From assembly GCA_016297855.1 (NCBI GenBank), contig JAEDFW010000039.1, positions 1 to 14,603 on the forward strand: 14,603 bases of DNA, read 5' to 3'. The notes below the pieces were generated by a model. It did no database searches and was not told the DNA's origin. It saw only the letters and a list, made by a program, of their open reading frames with translations. The first letter of the stretch is position 1. The number at the start of each line of letters is the position of its first letter. The position numbers and the translations under genes were made by a program. Below are positions 7,832-13,719 of the stretch, piece after piece. This stretch comes from Oscillospiraceae bacterium (GTDB lineage Bacteria; Bacillota; Clostridia; Oscillospirales; Oscillospiraceae).

Positions 7832-9310
7832 TCAAAGGGCATACCGCATAACTTCCACGGCGTTGATGTCCTCACCGGTCAGCTCTGCCACAATCGCGTC
7901 ATCCTTGACAACCAGCACACGGTCGCTCATGCCAAGAACCTCAGGCAACTCGGAGGAGATCAGAATCACAGATTTTCCCTGAGCGGCCAGCTCGTTGATG
8001 ATCTCATAGATCTCCCGTTTCGCGCCAACGTCAATACCGCGTGTCGGCTCGTCCATGATGAGGATCTCGGGATCAGCGTTCAGCCACTTGCCTATGACCA
8101 CCTTCTGCTGGTTGCCGCCGGACAAGTTTCCTACTTTTTGATTGCGGGAGGGCGTTTTGACATTAATTTTTTCAATGTACAGATCCGCGATCTCATTTTC
8201 CACCTTCGAGCTGGTAAACAGGCCCTTGCGCAGCTTGGGAAGATTGGCCATCACCATGTTGGCTTTGATCGTAAAATCCAGCGTCAGACCCTCGATCTTG
8301 CGATCCTCCGTCAGGAACGCGATGCCGTGCTTTTTCGCAGCCGCCGGATTATTGATCCGAACCTTTTCTCCGTGGATGTACACGTCGCAGGAACTGATAT
8401 AATCCACGCCGAACAGGCCGCGCATGATTTCCGTCCGTCCGGCTCCAACCAGACCGGCGACGCCAAGCACCTCGCCCCGGCGCAGGGTGAACGAGATATT
8501 CTGCTTCCGGTCTTTGCGGCACAGGTTTTCCACCCGCAGAACCTCCTCGCCGGGCTGCGTCTTGCGCTTGGGATAAGCGCTGCTGACCTCGCGGCCGACC
8601 ATCATTTCCACGATCTGATCCGACGTTACTTCATCGACCTTTACGGTGTTGATGATCCTGCCGTCGCGCATCACGGTGGCCGTTTCACAGATCTCAAAGA
8701 TTTCTTCCATCCGGTGAGAAATATAGATAACCGCGATGCCTTTGGCCTTCAAGTCGCGGATGATATCGAACAAAGCGCTCAATTCGTTTTTTGTCAGCGT
8801 TGCGGACGGCTCGTCCATCAGAATAATTCTGCAGTCGCGGCTCAGTGCCTTGGCGATCTCCACCATCTGCTTGCCGGCCACAGTCAGCTTGCCCACTTCC
8901 GTTCTGGGGTCTACATCGAAACCGATGCGGTCCAGAAGTTCCTTTGCCTGATGGTTGATTGTCTTCCAATCCACCAATTTGCCGCCTTTGGCAAGGCGGC
9001 CTGCGTAAATATTCTCCGCGATGGACAGCTCGTCGACCAGATTCAGCTCCTGAAAGATGATGCTGATGCCGTTGGCGGCCGCCACCAGAGGATCGGTGAT
9101 ATTGACTTCTTTGCCATCAATGAGGATCTGACCCTCATCTTTTTTATAGTTGCCGTTCAGAATCTTCATCAGCGTGGATTTTCCTGCACCGTTTTCTCCG
9201 ACCAGAGCGCGGATCTCACCTTCAGCAACGGAGAATCCCACATCGTCCAGAGCTTTGACACCCGGAAAAGATTTGCTGACATGGCGTATCTCAAAAAAAG
9301 TTGTATTCAC
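7832..9310 (-). CDS. Sugar ABC transporter ATP-binding protein with two ABC domains (RbsA/MglA family)
   Basis: A 492-residue cytoplasmic ATPase with two fused ABC domains, normal length for the RbsA/MglA class. The N-terminal domain has Walker A GENGAGKST (38-46), Q-loop FQELN (86-90), a degenerate signature LTVAGKQ (142-148), Walker B IILMDEPSA (162-170) and an H-loop ISH (197-199). The C-terminal domain has a degenerate Walker A, GLVGAGRTE (286-294), a canonical signature LSGGNQQK (396-403) and Walker B ILIMDEPTRGID (416-427). The degenerate second Walker A is normal for this family. The start is GTG at 9310, set by AAGGAGA eight bases upstream; no suitable ATG lies nearby. The gene follows the binding-protein gene after an 88-bp gap holding a strong hairpin, which likely makes its expression lower than that of the lipoprotein. 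Confidence 0.95.
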   Translation of the reverse strand: MNTTFFEIRHVSKSFPGVKALDDVGFSVAEGEIRALVGENGAGKSTLMKILNGNYKKDEGQILIDGKEVNITDPLVAAANGISIIFQELNLVDELSIAENIYAGRLAKGGKLVDWKTINHQAKELLDRIGFDVDPRTEVGKLTVAGKQMVEIAKALSRDCRIILMDEPSATLTKNELSALFDIIRDLKAKGIAVIYISHRMEEIFEICETATVMRDGRIINTVKVDEVTSDQIVEMMVGREVSSAYPKRKTQPGEEVLRVENLCRKDRKQNISFTLRRGEVLGVAGLVGAGRTEIMRGLFGVDYISSCDVYIHGEKVRINNPAAAKKHGIAFLTEDRKIEGLTLDFTIKANMVMANLPKLRKGLFTSSKVENEIADLYIEKINVKTPSRNQKVGNLSGGNQQKVVIGKWLNADPEILIMDEPTRGIDVGAKREIYEIINELAAQGKSVILISSELPEVLGMSDRVLVVKDDAIVAELTGEDINAVEVMRYAL

Positions 9311-9328
9311 AGAAATGTCTCCTTCTTT

Positions 9329-9359
9329 TCAGAAGCCGGGTGAAACACCCGGCTTCTGA
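9329..9359 (-). promoter_or_regulatory. Intercistronic 14-bp perfect stem-loop between binding-protein and ATPase genes
   Basis: Arms 9329-9342 and 9346-9359 are perfectly complementary over 14 bp around a 3-base loop. On the minus-strand transcript no U-tract follows; the next bases are AAAG and then the AAGGAGA ribosome binding site of the ATPase gene. It is therefore not a standard intrinsic terminator. Hairpins at this place in importer operons commonly protect the upstream binding-protein mRNA from 3'-5' decay, giving an excess of binding protein over membrane components. That role here is inference from position. Confidence 0.75.
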
Positions 9360-9398
9360 TGCATCTACATGACGTGTTTACGGAAAGGAAACCAACGC

Positions 9399-10409
9399 TT
9401 AGTCGTGCGCAGCAGTATCGACGTTATCTTTGGTTACAAGCTCCATGCCCAGATACTGCACGCGATCAACTTCCTGTCCCTCGGAGACGGCCTTGATGAG
9501 GTCCATCGCATCACGGGAGAAGAAGCCGGCGGGATAAGTGATGGTGAATGCGAACTTGCCTTCCTTGATATAGGGGATGGACCACTCATAGAAGCCCTGC
9601 GAGGCGATGGTGATCTGATCCTGCTTACCGGCAGCCTCAACCGCGTTCCAAACGCCCTTGGACATGCCGTCGTCCTGTACCAGGAAACCGACCAGATCGG
9701 GATTGGCCGTGATGATATCTTCCGCAGCGGCCTGTGCCTTCTGGGTATCCCAGTCACAATACTGCGTGGCAACGATCTCGATATCGGGATACTGCGAGAG
9801 CACTTCCTCGAAGCCCGCAGTACGCTGCTGCGCGTTGTCGGCGCCGGTCAGACCGGCAATGATGGCAACCTTGCCGGATTCTCCGGCGACCTTGATGTAC
9901 TCCTCAGCTTCCATGATGCCGGATTCCTTCTGGCCGAACAGAACCTTGTAGATCTTGTCGCTGATGCCGAGCTCATCGGCGAAGCCGTAGTGGTCAACAA
10001 CGATCACGCCGTTGTCCGCAGCCTGACCGACGACCGGTGCCAGCGCGGCGTTGTCAACAGCCTGAATTGTCATGGCGTCGAAGCCCTGCGCAATGATGGA
10101 GTTGACCTGATCGATCTGCGTGGACGCATCCTGCTTGGAGTCAAAGATCTCGTAGGTCCAGCCCCACTCCTCGCACTTCTGCGCGATGACCGCTTCGTAC
10201 AGCTTGTTCCACTCGTTGTACTCGGCAAGGCTGATCGCAACCTTGAAGCCGTCGCCGTCAGCCTTGGCGGGTTCTTCCGTCTTCTCTGCCGGTTCTGCAG
10301 GCGTCTGCGCGGTGGTGTCTTCCTTGGGGGTTTCCGCGGTCTTGCTGGCACAGGCCATCAGGCCCATCAGCATCAGAACCGCCAGAAGCAGCGCGATTAC
10401 TTTTTTCAT
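9399..10409 (-). CDS. Sugar-binding lipoprotein of a ribose-type ABC importer (type 1 periplasmic-binding fold)
   Basis: A 336-residue secreted lipoprotein and the first gene of the operon. Residues 1-19 form a signal peptide (MKK followed by a Leu/Met-rich core) ending in the lipobox LMAC, with lipidated Cys20. A low-complexity T/P/E/K/A linker (about 21-54) tethers the domain. From about residue 55 (FKVAISLAEYNEW) it has a RbsB-like fold, with recognisable segments DAMTIQAVDNAAL, GKVAIIAGLTGADNAQQR and PDLVGFLVQDDGMSKG, and a C-terminal ELVTKDNVD typical of this class. Aromatic residues near the ligand cleft suggest a sugar-like ligand. The start ATG at 10409 has AAGGAGGAAAG upstream. The end of the regulator's second sensor domain (LVTKENVEKY) resembles this protein's C-terminus, so both may bind the same or a related compound; that is inference. 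Confidence 0.95.
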   Translation of the reverse strand: MKKVIALLLAVLMLMGLMACASKTAETPKEDTTAQTPAEPAEKTEEPAKADGDGFKVAISLAEYNEWNKLYEAVIAQKCEEWGWTYEIFDSKQDASTQIDQVNSIIAQGFDAMTIQAVDNAALAPVVGQAADNGVIVVDHYGFADELGISDKIYKVLFGQKESGIMEAEEYIKVAGESGKVAIIAGLTGADNAQQRTAGFEEVLSQYPDIEIVATQYCDWDTQKAQAAAEDIITANPDLVGFLVQDDGMSKGVWNAVEAAGKQDQITIASQGFYEWSIPYIKEGKFAFTITYPAGFFSRDAMDLIKAVSEGQEVDRVQYLGMELVTKDNVDTAAHD

Positions 10410-10450
10410 TGTCTTTCCTCCTTAAATATTTTTCACCGGTTGCCCGGTTA

Positions 10451-10492
10451 CTTATAATTTGCAGCGAGACCTAGAACTAAAATTTTATATCA
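10451..10492 (-). promoter_or_regulatory. Candidate promoter(s) of the importer/catabolic operon
   Basis: Two possibilities can be read on the minus strand. One has -10 TATAAG (complement of 10451-10456) and a weak -35 TTAGTT (complement of 10475-10480) with an 18-bp spacer. The other is an extended -10, TGATATAAA (complement of 10484-10492), without a good -35. Both overlap the left copy of the 18-bp repeat, so a protein bound there would block them. Neither is certain. Confidence 0.4.
10473..10490 (+). repeat. 18-bp direct repeat, left copy (candidate operator)
   Basis: AGAACTAAAATTTTATAT, identical to the copy at 10677-10694. It lies next to or over the candidate promoter of the importer operon. 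An inverse TTTTAGT element follows at 10505-10511, giving a spaced inverted pair with the ACTAAAA of this copy. Confidence 0.7.
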
Positions 10493-10572
10493 TTTTCGAT
10501 GAAGTTTTAGTTTCTTCCTGATCTCGCAGAATTTTTAATCATATTTTATTTCAAAATACCACTATCCCCCTC

Positions 10573-10600
10573 TTTTGGCAATATGAAAAAATAGCCAAAA
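10573..10600. repeat. Inverted repeat with 7-bp arms in the control region
   Basis: Arms TTTTGGC (10573-10579) and GCCAAAA (10594-10600) are separated by 14 bases. It has no T-tract on either side and lies in the middle of the divergent region. It could be a protein-binding site or just AT-rich chance; there is nothing to decide this from the sequence. Confidence 0.35.
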
Positions 10601-10676
10601 AACTCTTTAATAATTCGTCGTTTTTCCAGTTTTAAGCGTTTTTGTTTCAATTCCTCCGAATTCTGAACATAATAGC

Positions 10677-10694
10677 AGAACTAAAATTTTATAT
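10677..10694 (+). repeat. 18-bp direct repeat, right copy (candidate operator)
   Basis: AGAACTAAAATTTTATAT, an exact copy of 10473-10490 with 186 bases between the two copies. It runs into a palindrome, CTAAAAT-TTTAT-ATTTTAG (10681-10699), about 20 bases upstream of the candidate -35 of the regulator gene. Having one copy near each divergent promoter suggests a shared regulator, possibly with DNA looping. Confidence 0.7.
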
Positions 10695-10712
10695 TTTAGC
10701 TGATAAAATACT

Positions 10713-10727
10713 AAAATCATTGATTTT
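10713..10727. promoter_or_regulatory. 15-bp perfect palindrome over the regulator promoter -35 (candidate auto-operator)
   Basis: AAAATCA-T-TGATTTT is a perfect 7+1+7 palindrome. It covers the candidate -35 (TTGATT, 10720-10725) of the plus-strand regulator. A further half-site AAAATCAT occurs at 10777-10784, just before the ribosome binding site. The position fits autorepression, but the sequence lacks the central CG common in LacI-family operators. Confidence 0.45.
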
Positions 10728-10747
10728 TCTAAAAAATAGTTTATACT
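10720..10747 (+). promoter_or_regulatory. Candidate sigma-A promoter of the LacI-type regulator
   Basis: -35 TTGATT (10720-10725) and -10 TATACT (10742-10747) with a 16-bp spacer give four and five of six consensus matches. Transcription would begin roughly 45 bases before the ATG at 10798. Confidence 0.55.
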
Positions 10748-10797
10748 GAATACAGGTCGGTTAATGGACGATTATAAAAATCATCAGGAGTACAACT

Positions 10798-12648
10798 ATG
10801 GCCAATGTCACGATAAAAGAAATTGCGGAGCGCGCCCACGTTTCACAGGCAGCCGTTTCTCTCGCCATGCATGGAAAAAAAGGCATCTCCGAGCAAACGC
10901 GCGAGACAATTCTGCGTGTGGCGCAGGAGCTGGGCTATAAGCGCCAGCAACTGTCGCGTTCTGCGCAGTCAAACACCGTGATCCTGCTGTTGTCCAGAGA
11001 TGACGGCATGCTGCTGCCAAGCGTTTTGCAGGAATTGACAGCCTGGGTACTTCAGTTCGGCGGCCATCTCCGGCTGCATACATTCGCACAGGTTACAGCC
11101 GACACGCAGCTGCTTGACGACTGCCGTCTGCTCATCACCTTTGACACGCTGGGTCGCGCTGAGCTGGATCAGCTTTCCGCCTGCGTACCGCAGATTCTGG
11201 TGCTTGACGGCGATTACCCGCGCAAGCCCTTCTGGAACCTGTGCATTGACTATGCCGGTGCAGCATATGCGCTGACCAAGCATCTGTCTGAGCTTGGCCA
11301 CCGCAGCTTCATTTATTTTAATGAAGATCTGCCCATGAATAAGAGCCTGCTTTGCTTTAAGGGCTTCCAGCAACTCATTCTCGAGCTGCGCCTGCCGCTC
11401 GATCCGGTGCAGACCGTCATGGATCTGCACAGCACGCCCAATGTACTCAAGCACTTCCCCGATATCATTCAAAACAACAATATTTCGGCTATCATCTGCA
11501 CCTCGGCCAACGCAGCGCTGAAACTCACCAGTCAGCTGCGCAAAATGAACTTTCGCGTACCGCAGGATGTATCGGTTGCCGCCATCGTCGGCAGCGGTTT
11601 TTCCACGATACCGGATTTCAGCCTCACACATATCAATCTGAATTACTCCCAGCTGGGCAAGGAGGCCGTTCGCCTGGCCTCGGAATCGCCCAAAGGGCCG
11701 TATGAGCATGTTGTCGTGCCCTGCAGCCCTGTCATCAGCGGCAACAGCCTTGCCGCGCCGAAGTATGACCCTGCCACCAAAAAACTGGCCATCGCGTTGT
11801 ACCTGAAGGAGCACCCCACGCTGCGCGTGGCGCGTGCCGGTTTTTTAAACATGGCGCAGCAGATGGGCTATCAGGCGGAAGTGGTAGCAATCGCCGGCGA
11901 GGACGAAGAAGCGTATCTGCGTATCTGCCAGTCGCTGACCCAGCAGGATGTATCCGGCGTTCTGGTCTGGCTGCATGCGCCGAAGGCGATCGAGTGTCTG
12001 CGGGATGCCGGTGTTCCGGTTGTCTGTCTGCACAGCATCACACAGCAGACACCGTCCAGCGGCTGGAAAGCCTGCATCTCTCCAGATCCGCAGATAATTG
12101 CCGAGAATGTCGCTTCTTTCTTTGCTGAGCGATTTCACGGCAAGCGCGGGCGTCTTTCCATTTCGCAGTCAACCTCCAATCTGCTTGAGGATTCCATTTC
12201 CAGTACTTTGATCCGCATAATGCGAAAAAAATGCCCGGAGGTTACCGTGACACAGGATCTTATGTTTGCATATCACACAAACGATACCATGCGCATGGTC
12301 ACGCAGTTCGTCAAAGAAACGCCCGACCTTCTCGGTGCGTTCTCAACCTGCGGTCTGGCCGCAATTACCTGGACAATGGCCAAAAAAACGCTGGGGTGCA
12401 GTGATATGGTCGTTGTCGGCACCGACTATGATGCCGATTCCATCGCGCTTGTCAAGCGTGGTGATCTTGATGCATTCGTTGCGCAGCCGATCTATGAGGA
12501 AGCCCAGCAGGGCGTGGTCGTCCTCGACGCGCTGCTGCGCGGCAAGCATTACGAACAGTTCACGCAGCTTGACTCTCCGTTGGTCACGAAAGAGAATGTA
12601 GAAAAATACGGAAGACTCATGCAATCTATAAAGAACTGGTATGTCTGA
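10798..12648 (+). CDS. LacI-family transcriptional regulator with two tandem periplasmic-binding-type sensor domains
   Basis: A 616-residue cytoplasmic DNA-binding protein, nearly twice the usual ~340 residues. Residues 1-48 are a textbook LacI helix-turn-helix (TIKEIAERAHVSQAAVSLAM) followed by a hinge (about 49-60). Residues ~60-320 form a complete LacI-type sensor domain, ending VISGNSLAAP where ordinary LacI proteins end in -REST-AP. A second type 1 periplasmic-binding fold then runs from about 327 to 616, with GFLNMAQQMGYQAEVV (348-363), VVVGTDYDADSIALVKRGDLDAF (538-560, RbsB-like core) and an RbsB-like ending LVTKENVEKY (595-604). There is no signal peptide or membrane segment. The frame is open throughout and the AGGAG site precedes the ATG, so the fusion is genuinely encoded. 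It probably controls the divergent importer operon and itself, perhaps reading two ligands or two states of one pathway. Function is inferred from position. Confidence 0.93.
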   Translation: MANVTIKEIAERAHVSQAAVSLAMHGKKGISEQTRETILRVAQELGYKRQQLSRSAQSNTVILLLSRDDGMLLPSVLQELTAWVLQFGGHLRLHTFAQVTADTQLLDDCRLLITFDTLGRAELDQLSACVPQILVLDGDYPRKPFWNLCIDYAGAAYALTKHLSELGHRSFIYFNEDLPMNKSLLCFKGFQQLILELRLPLDPVQTVMDLHSTPNVLKHFPDIIQNNNISAIICTSANAALKLTSQLRKMNFRVPQDVSVAAIVGSGFSTIPDFSLTHINLNYSQLGKEAVRLASESPKGPYEHVVVPCSPVISGNSLAAPKYDPATKKLAIALYLKEHPTLRVARAGFLNMAQQMGYQAEVVAIAGEDEEAYLRICQSLTQQDVSGVLVWLHAPKAIECLRDAGVPVVCLHSITQQTPSSGWKACISPDPQIIAENVASFFAERFHGKRGRLSISQSTSNLLEDSISSTLIRIMRKKCPEVTVTQDLMFAYHTNDTMRMVTQFVKETPDLLGAFSTCGLAAITWTMAKKTLGCSDMVVVGTDYDADSIALVKRGDLDAFVAQPIYEEAQQGVVVLDALLRGKHYEQFTQLDSPLVTKENVEKYGRLMQSIKNWYV

Positions 12649-12660
12649 GCAGTCTTTTCA

Positions 12661-12698
12661 AAAAACGGAGTCCACGCAGCAGCGTGGACTCCATTTTC
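12661..12698. terminator. Bidirectional intrinsic terminator after the regulator
   Basis: Arms GGAGTCCACGC (12667-12677) and GCGTGGACTCC (12682-12692) form an 11-bp GC-rich perfect stem with a 4-base AGCA loop. On the plus strand it is followed by ATTTTC; on the minus strand it is followed by GTTTTTTG. It lies 18 bases after the regulator stop and can also stop transcripts arriving from the decayed minus-strand locus. Confidence 0.88.
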
Positions 12699-12758
12699 AT
12701 GTTATTTCCTTTTTTGCATGCCGGTTCCGGAATCCGTCACCAGCCTCTGCCTCTTCTA

Positions 12759-12996
12759 TTATTTCTCATGATTTTCAGGCTGCGCAGTGCTTTGCCTGAA
12801 AATCCATTCCTGTACGTTGATCATTCTGCTTTCGCAGCATCCTCTCTGCAGCAAAGGCGTCAACATCTGCAGTCCATCTTCGATCATCTGCTGGCGGCCG
12901 GCATTCAGCGTCATCAAGCCCGGTGTAACCAAGCGTGAAATCGCCACATCATCAATGCCGATAATAGAAATATCTTCCGAGGCACGCAGTCCCAGC
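12759..12996 (-). pseudogene. C-terminal remnant of a second LacI-family regulator
   Basis: The minus-strand frame ending at the TAA at 12759-12761 encodes about 78 residues that match the end of a LacI-type sensor domain: SEDISIIGIDDVAISRLVTP, then a TLNAGRQQM segment and the terminal FRQSTAQ, which parallels the family's -REST-A ending. No helix-turn-helix or first sensor half is present. Upstream the frame runs into sequence belonging to an amidohydrolase read in another frame, with the join within about 12985-12998 (GGCTGGGACTGCG). It is therefore a truncated, non-functional relic. It is not a copy of the 616-aa regulator's end, whose C-terminus is of RbsB type. Confidence 0.85.
12770..12804. 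repeat. 11-bp inverted repeat in the tail of the LacI relic
   Basis: Arms GATTTTCAGGC (12770-12780) and GCCTGAAAATC (12794-12804) are perfectly complementary around a 13-base loop. It covers the last codons of the LacI relic. There is no T-tract directly after it on either strand, so a terminator is not claimed. Confidence 0.5.
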
Positions 12997-13155
12997 CGCG
13001 GTAGGTGCCGCCCATATGGCACAACTGCAGCTTGAGCTGCGGGAAGTGCGCCATCACAGACCCGAAGTCCTCGGGGTCGTTGGCAGGCTCGGTCTGCCAG
13101 GTGTGGCAGGCCAAGAGGATATCATGCTCGACGCAGTAGGCGTAAAGCCGGTCAT
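12990..13155 (-). pseudogene. Internal fragment of an amidohydrolase (second amidohydrolase piece)
   Basis: In a frame shifted relative to the upstream amidohydrolase piece, the minus strand reads DRLYAYCVEHDILLACHTWQ, then DPEDFGSVMAHFPQLKLQLC and HMGGTYRGWD. This is the central part of an amidohydrolase-2 TIM barrel: the strand with a His (ACHTWQ) followed by the FPxLK...HMGG strand. The upstream piece already contains the corresponding part (TPLLVSLQE...RYPDLRLIITN), so this looks like a segment of a different, paralogous amidohydrolase joined by deletion. The alternative is a single gene with one lost base near 13153 and an odd internal duplication. It ends at a join with the LacI relic. 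Confidence 0.7.
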
Positions 13156-13719
13156 GTTTTCAATTCCGAAATATTCAATCGTATTGCAGGTATCGAAATA
13201 CACGTTGGAGAAATACTGCGCAAACTGCACATACTGGCGGTTGAGCCACTGATCGGTGTTGGTGATGATCAGCCGCAGATCGGGATAGCGCGTTTTTACT
13301 GCGGCTGCGTCATTCAGATTGAGCTCCTGCAGTGAAACCAGCAGCGGGGTGCGGCTCTCGGTGAGTACGTCAAGCATCCAGTCGTACATCCAGACATGCA
13401 GCGGCGCGGCGTATTCTTTCGGATGCACACGGAACAGCGCCTTATCCTCGCAGATAGCCCGCTCCATCTGCTCGCGCGTAAAGGTCTCTTCAGGGCAGAC
13501 CGGCGGCATCAGCAGCAGCACGGGGTATTCCTCGCCGCCAGATGCTCTGGCGTAAGCGCGCGTATGCGCGTTCGCTTCGGCTCCCTAGTCGTAATTGTAA
13601 ATGGCTCTTGTGACGATGCCGTTTTTGCGCGCAAGCGAGGCGAGCTCATCATGTGTGCAGGCGTACTGCATCGGCTGCCTCTGCTCATCGTAGCCGCAGT
13701 TGACGTCCTTGAAGATCAT
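13153..13719 (-). pseudogene. Amidohydrolase-2-like gene, broken by an amber codon and truncated
   Basis: The frame begins with ATG at 13719 (MIFKDVNCGYDEQ), overlapping the stop of the DUF4380-like gene by four bases (ATGA). Codon 45 is TAG (13585-13587), in the context AIYNYD-stop-GAEANA. The frame continues open with coherent protein, including YPVLLLMPPVCPEETF, HVWMYDWMLDVLTES, LLVSLQELN, KTRYPDLRLIITNTDQW and NVYFDTCNTIEYFGIEN. These match the COG2159-type amidohydrolase pattern (strand with PLL, then YPxLxLII, then NVYFD). The usual C-terminal FG..RLLFGTD region is missing; after GIENM the sequence switches frame. A single G-to-A change in a TGG would explain the amber. It probably once hydrolysed a lactone or decarboxylated a metabolite, and is dead now. 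Confidence 0.82.

Larger units (their letters stand above)
10410..10797. promoter_or_regulatory. Divergent AT-rich control region between importer operon and regulator
   Basis: This 388-bp non-coding stretch is strongly AT-rich compared with the flanking genes. It carries an 18-bp direct repeat (10473-10490 and 10677-10694), further ACTAAAA-type elements on both strands (for example the inverse at 10505-10511), palindromes at 10681-10699 and 10713-10727, and an inverted repeat with arms 10573-10579 and 10594-10600. Candidate promoters point both ways. No open frame of note or RNA gene was seen. The arrangement fits control of both transcription units by the adjacent LacI-type protein, which is inferred from position. 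Confidence 0.8.

Noticed and set aside
7808..7835. TTG start for the first permease, overlapping the ATPase stop
   Set aside because: The ATG at 7808 follows a strong GGAGAGGAGTG, and the nine added residues do not resemble the family's N-terminus.
9329..9359. Hairpin as an intrinsic terminator of the binding-protein gene
   Set aside because: There is no U-tract after the stem in the direction of transcription; a purine-rich ribosome binding site follows instead.
8138..10457. Plus-strand open frames of 401 and 362 codons opposite the ATPase and binding-protein genes
   Set aside because: They mirror strongly supported minus-strand genes, have low-complexity H/R/D-rich translations, and lack good ribosome binding sites.
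10628..10645. A possible CcpA catabolite-responsive element around TTTTAAGCGTTTTTG
   Set aside because: Only the central AAnCGnT part fits; the outer TG and CA positions are wrong, so it is too weak to call.
10410..10797. A riboswitch or small RNA in the divergent region
   Set aside because: The sequence is AT-rich with only short palindromes; no multi-stem structure or terminator next to either gene could be recognised.
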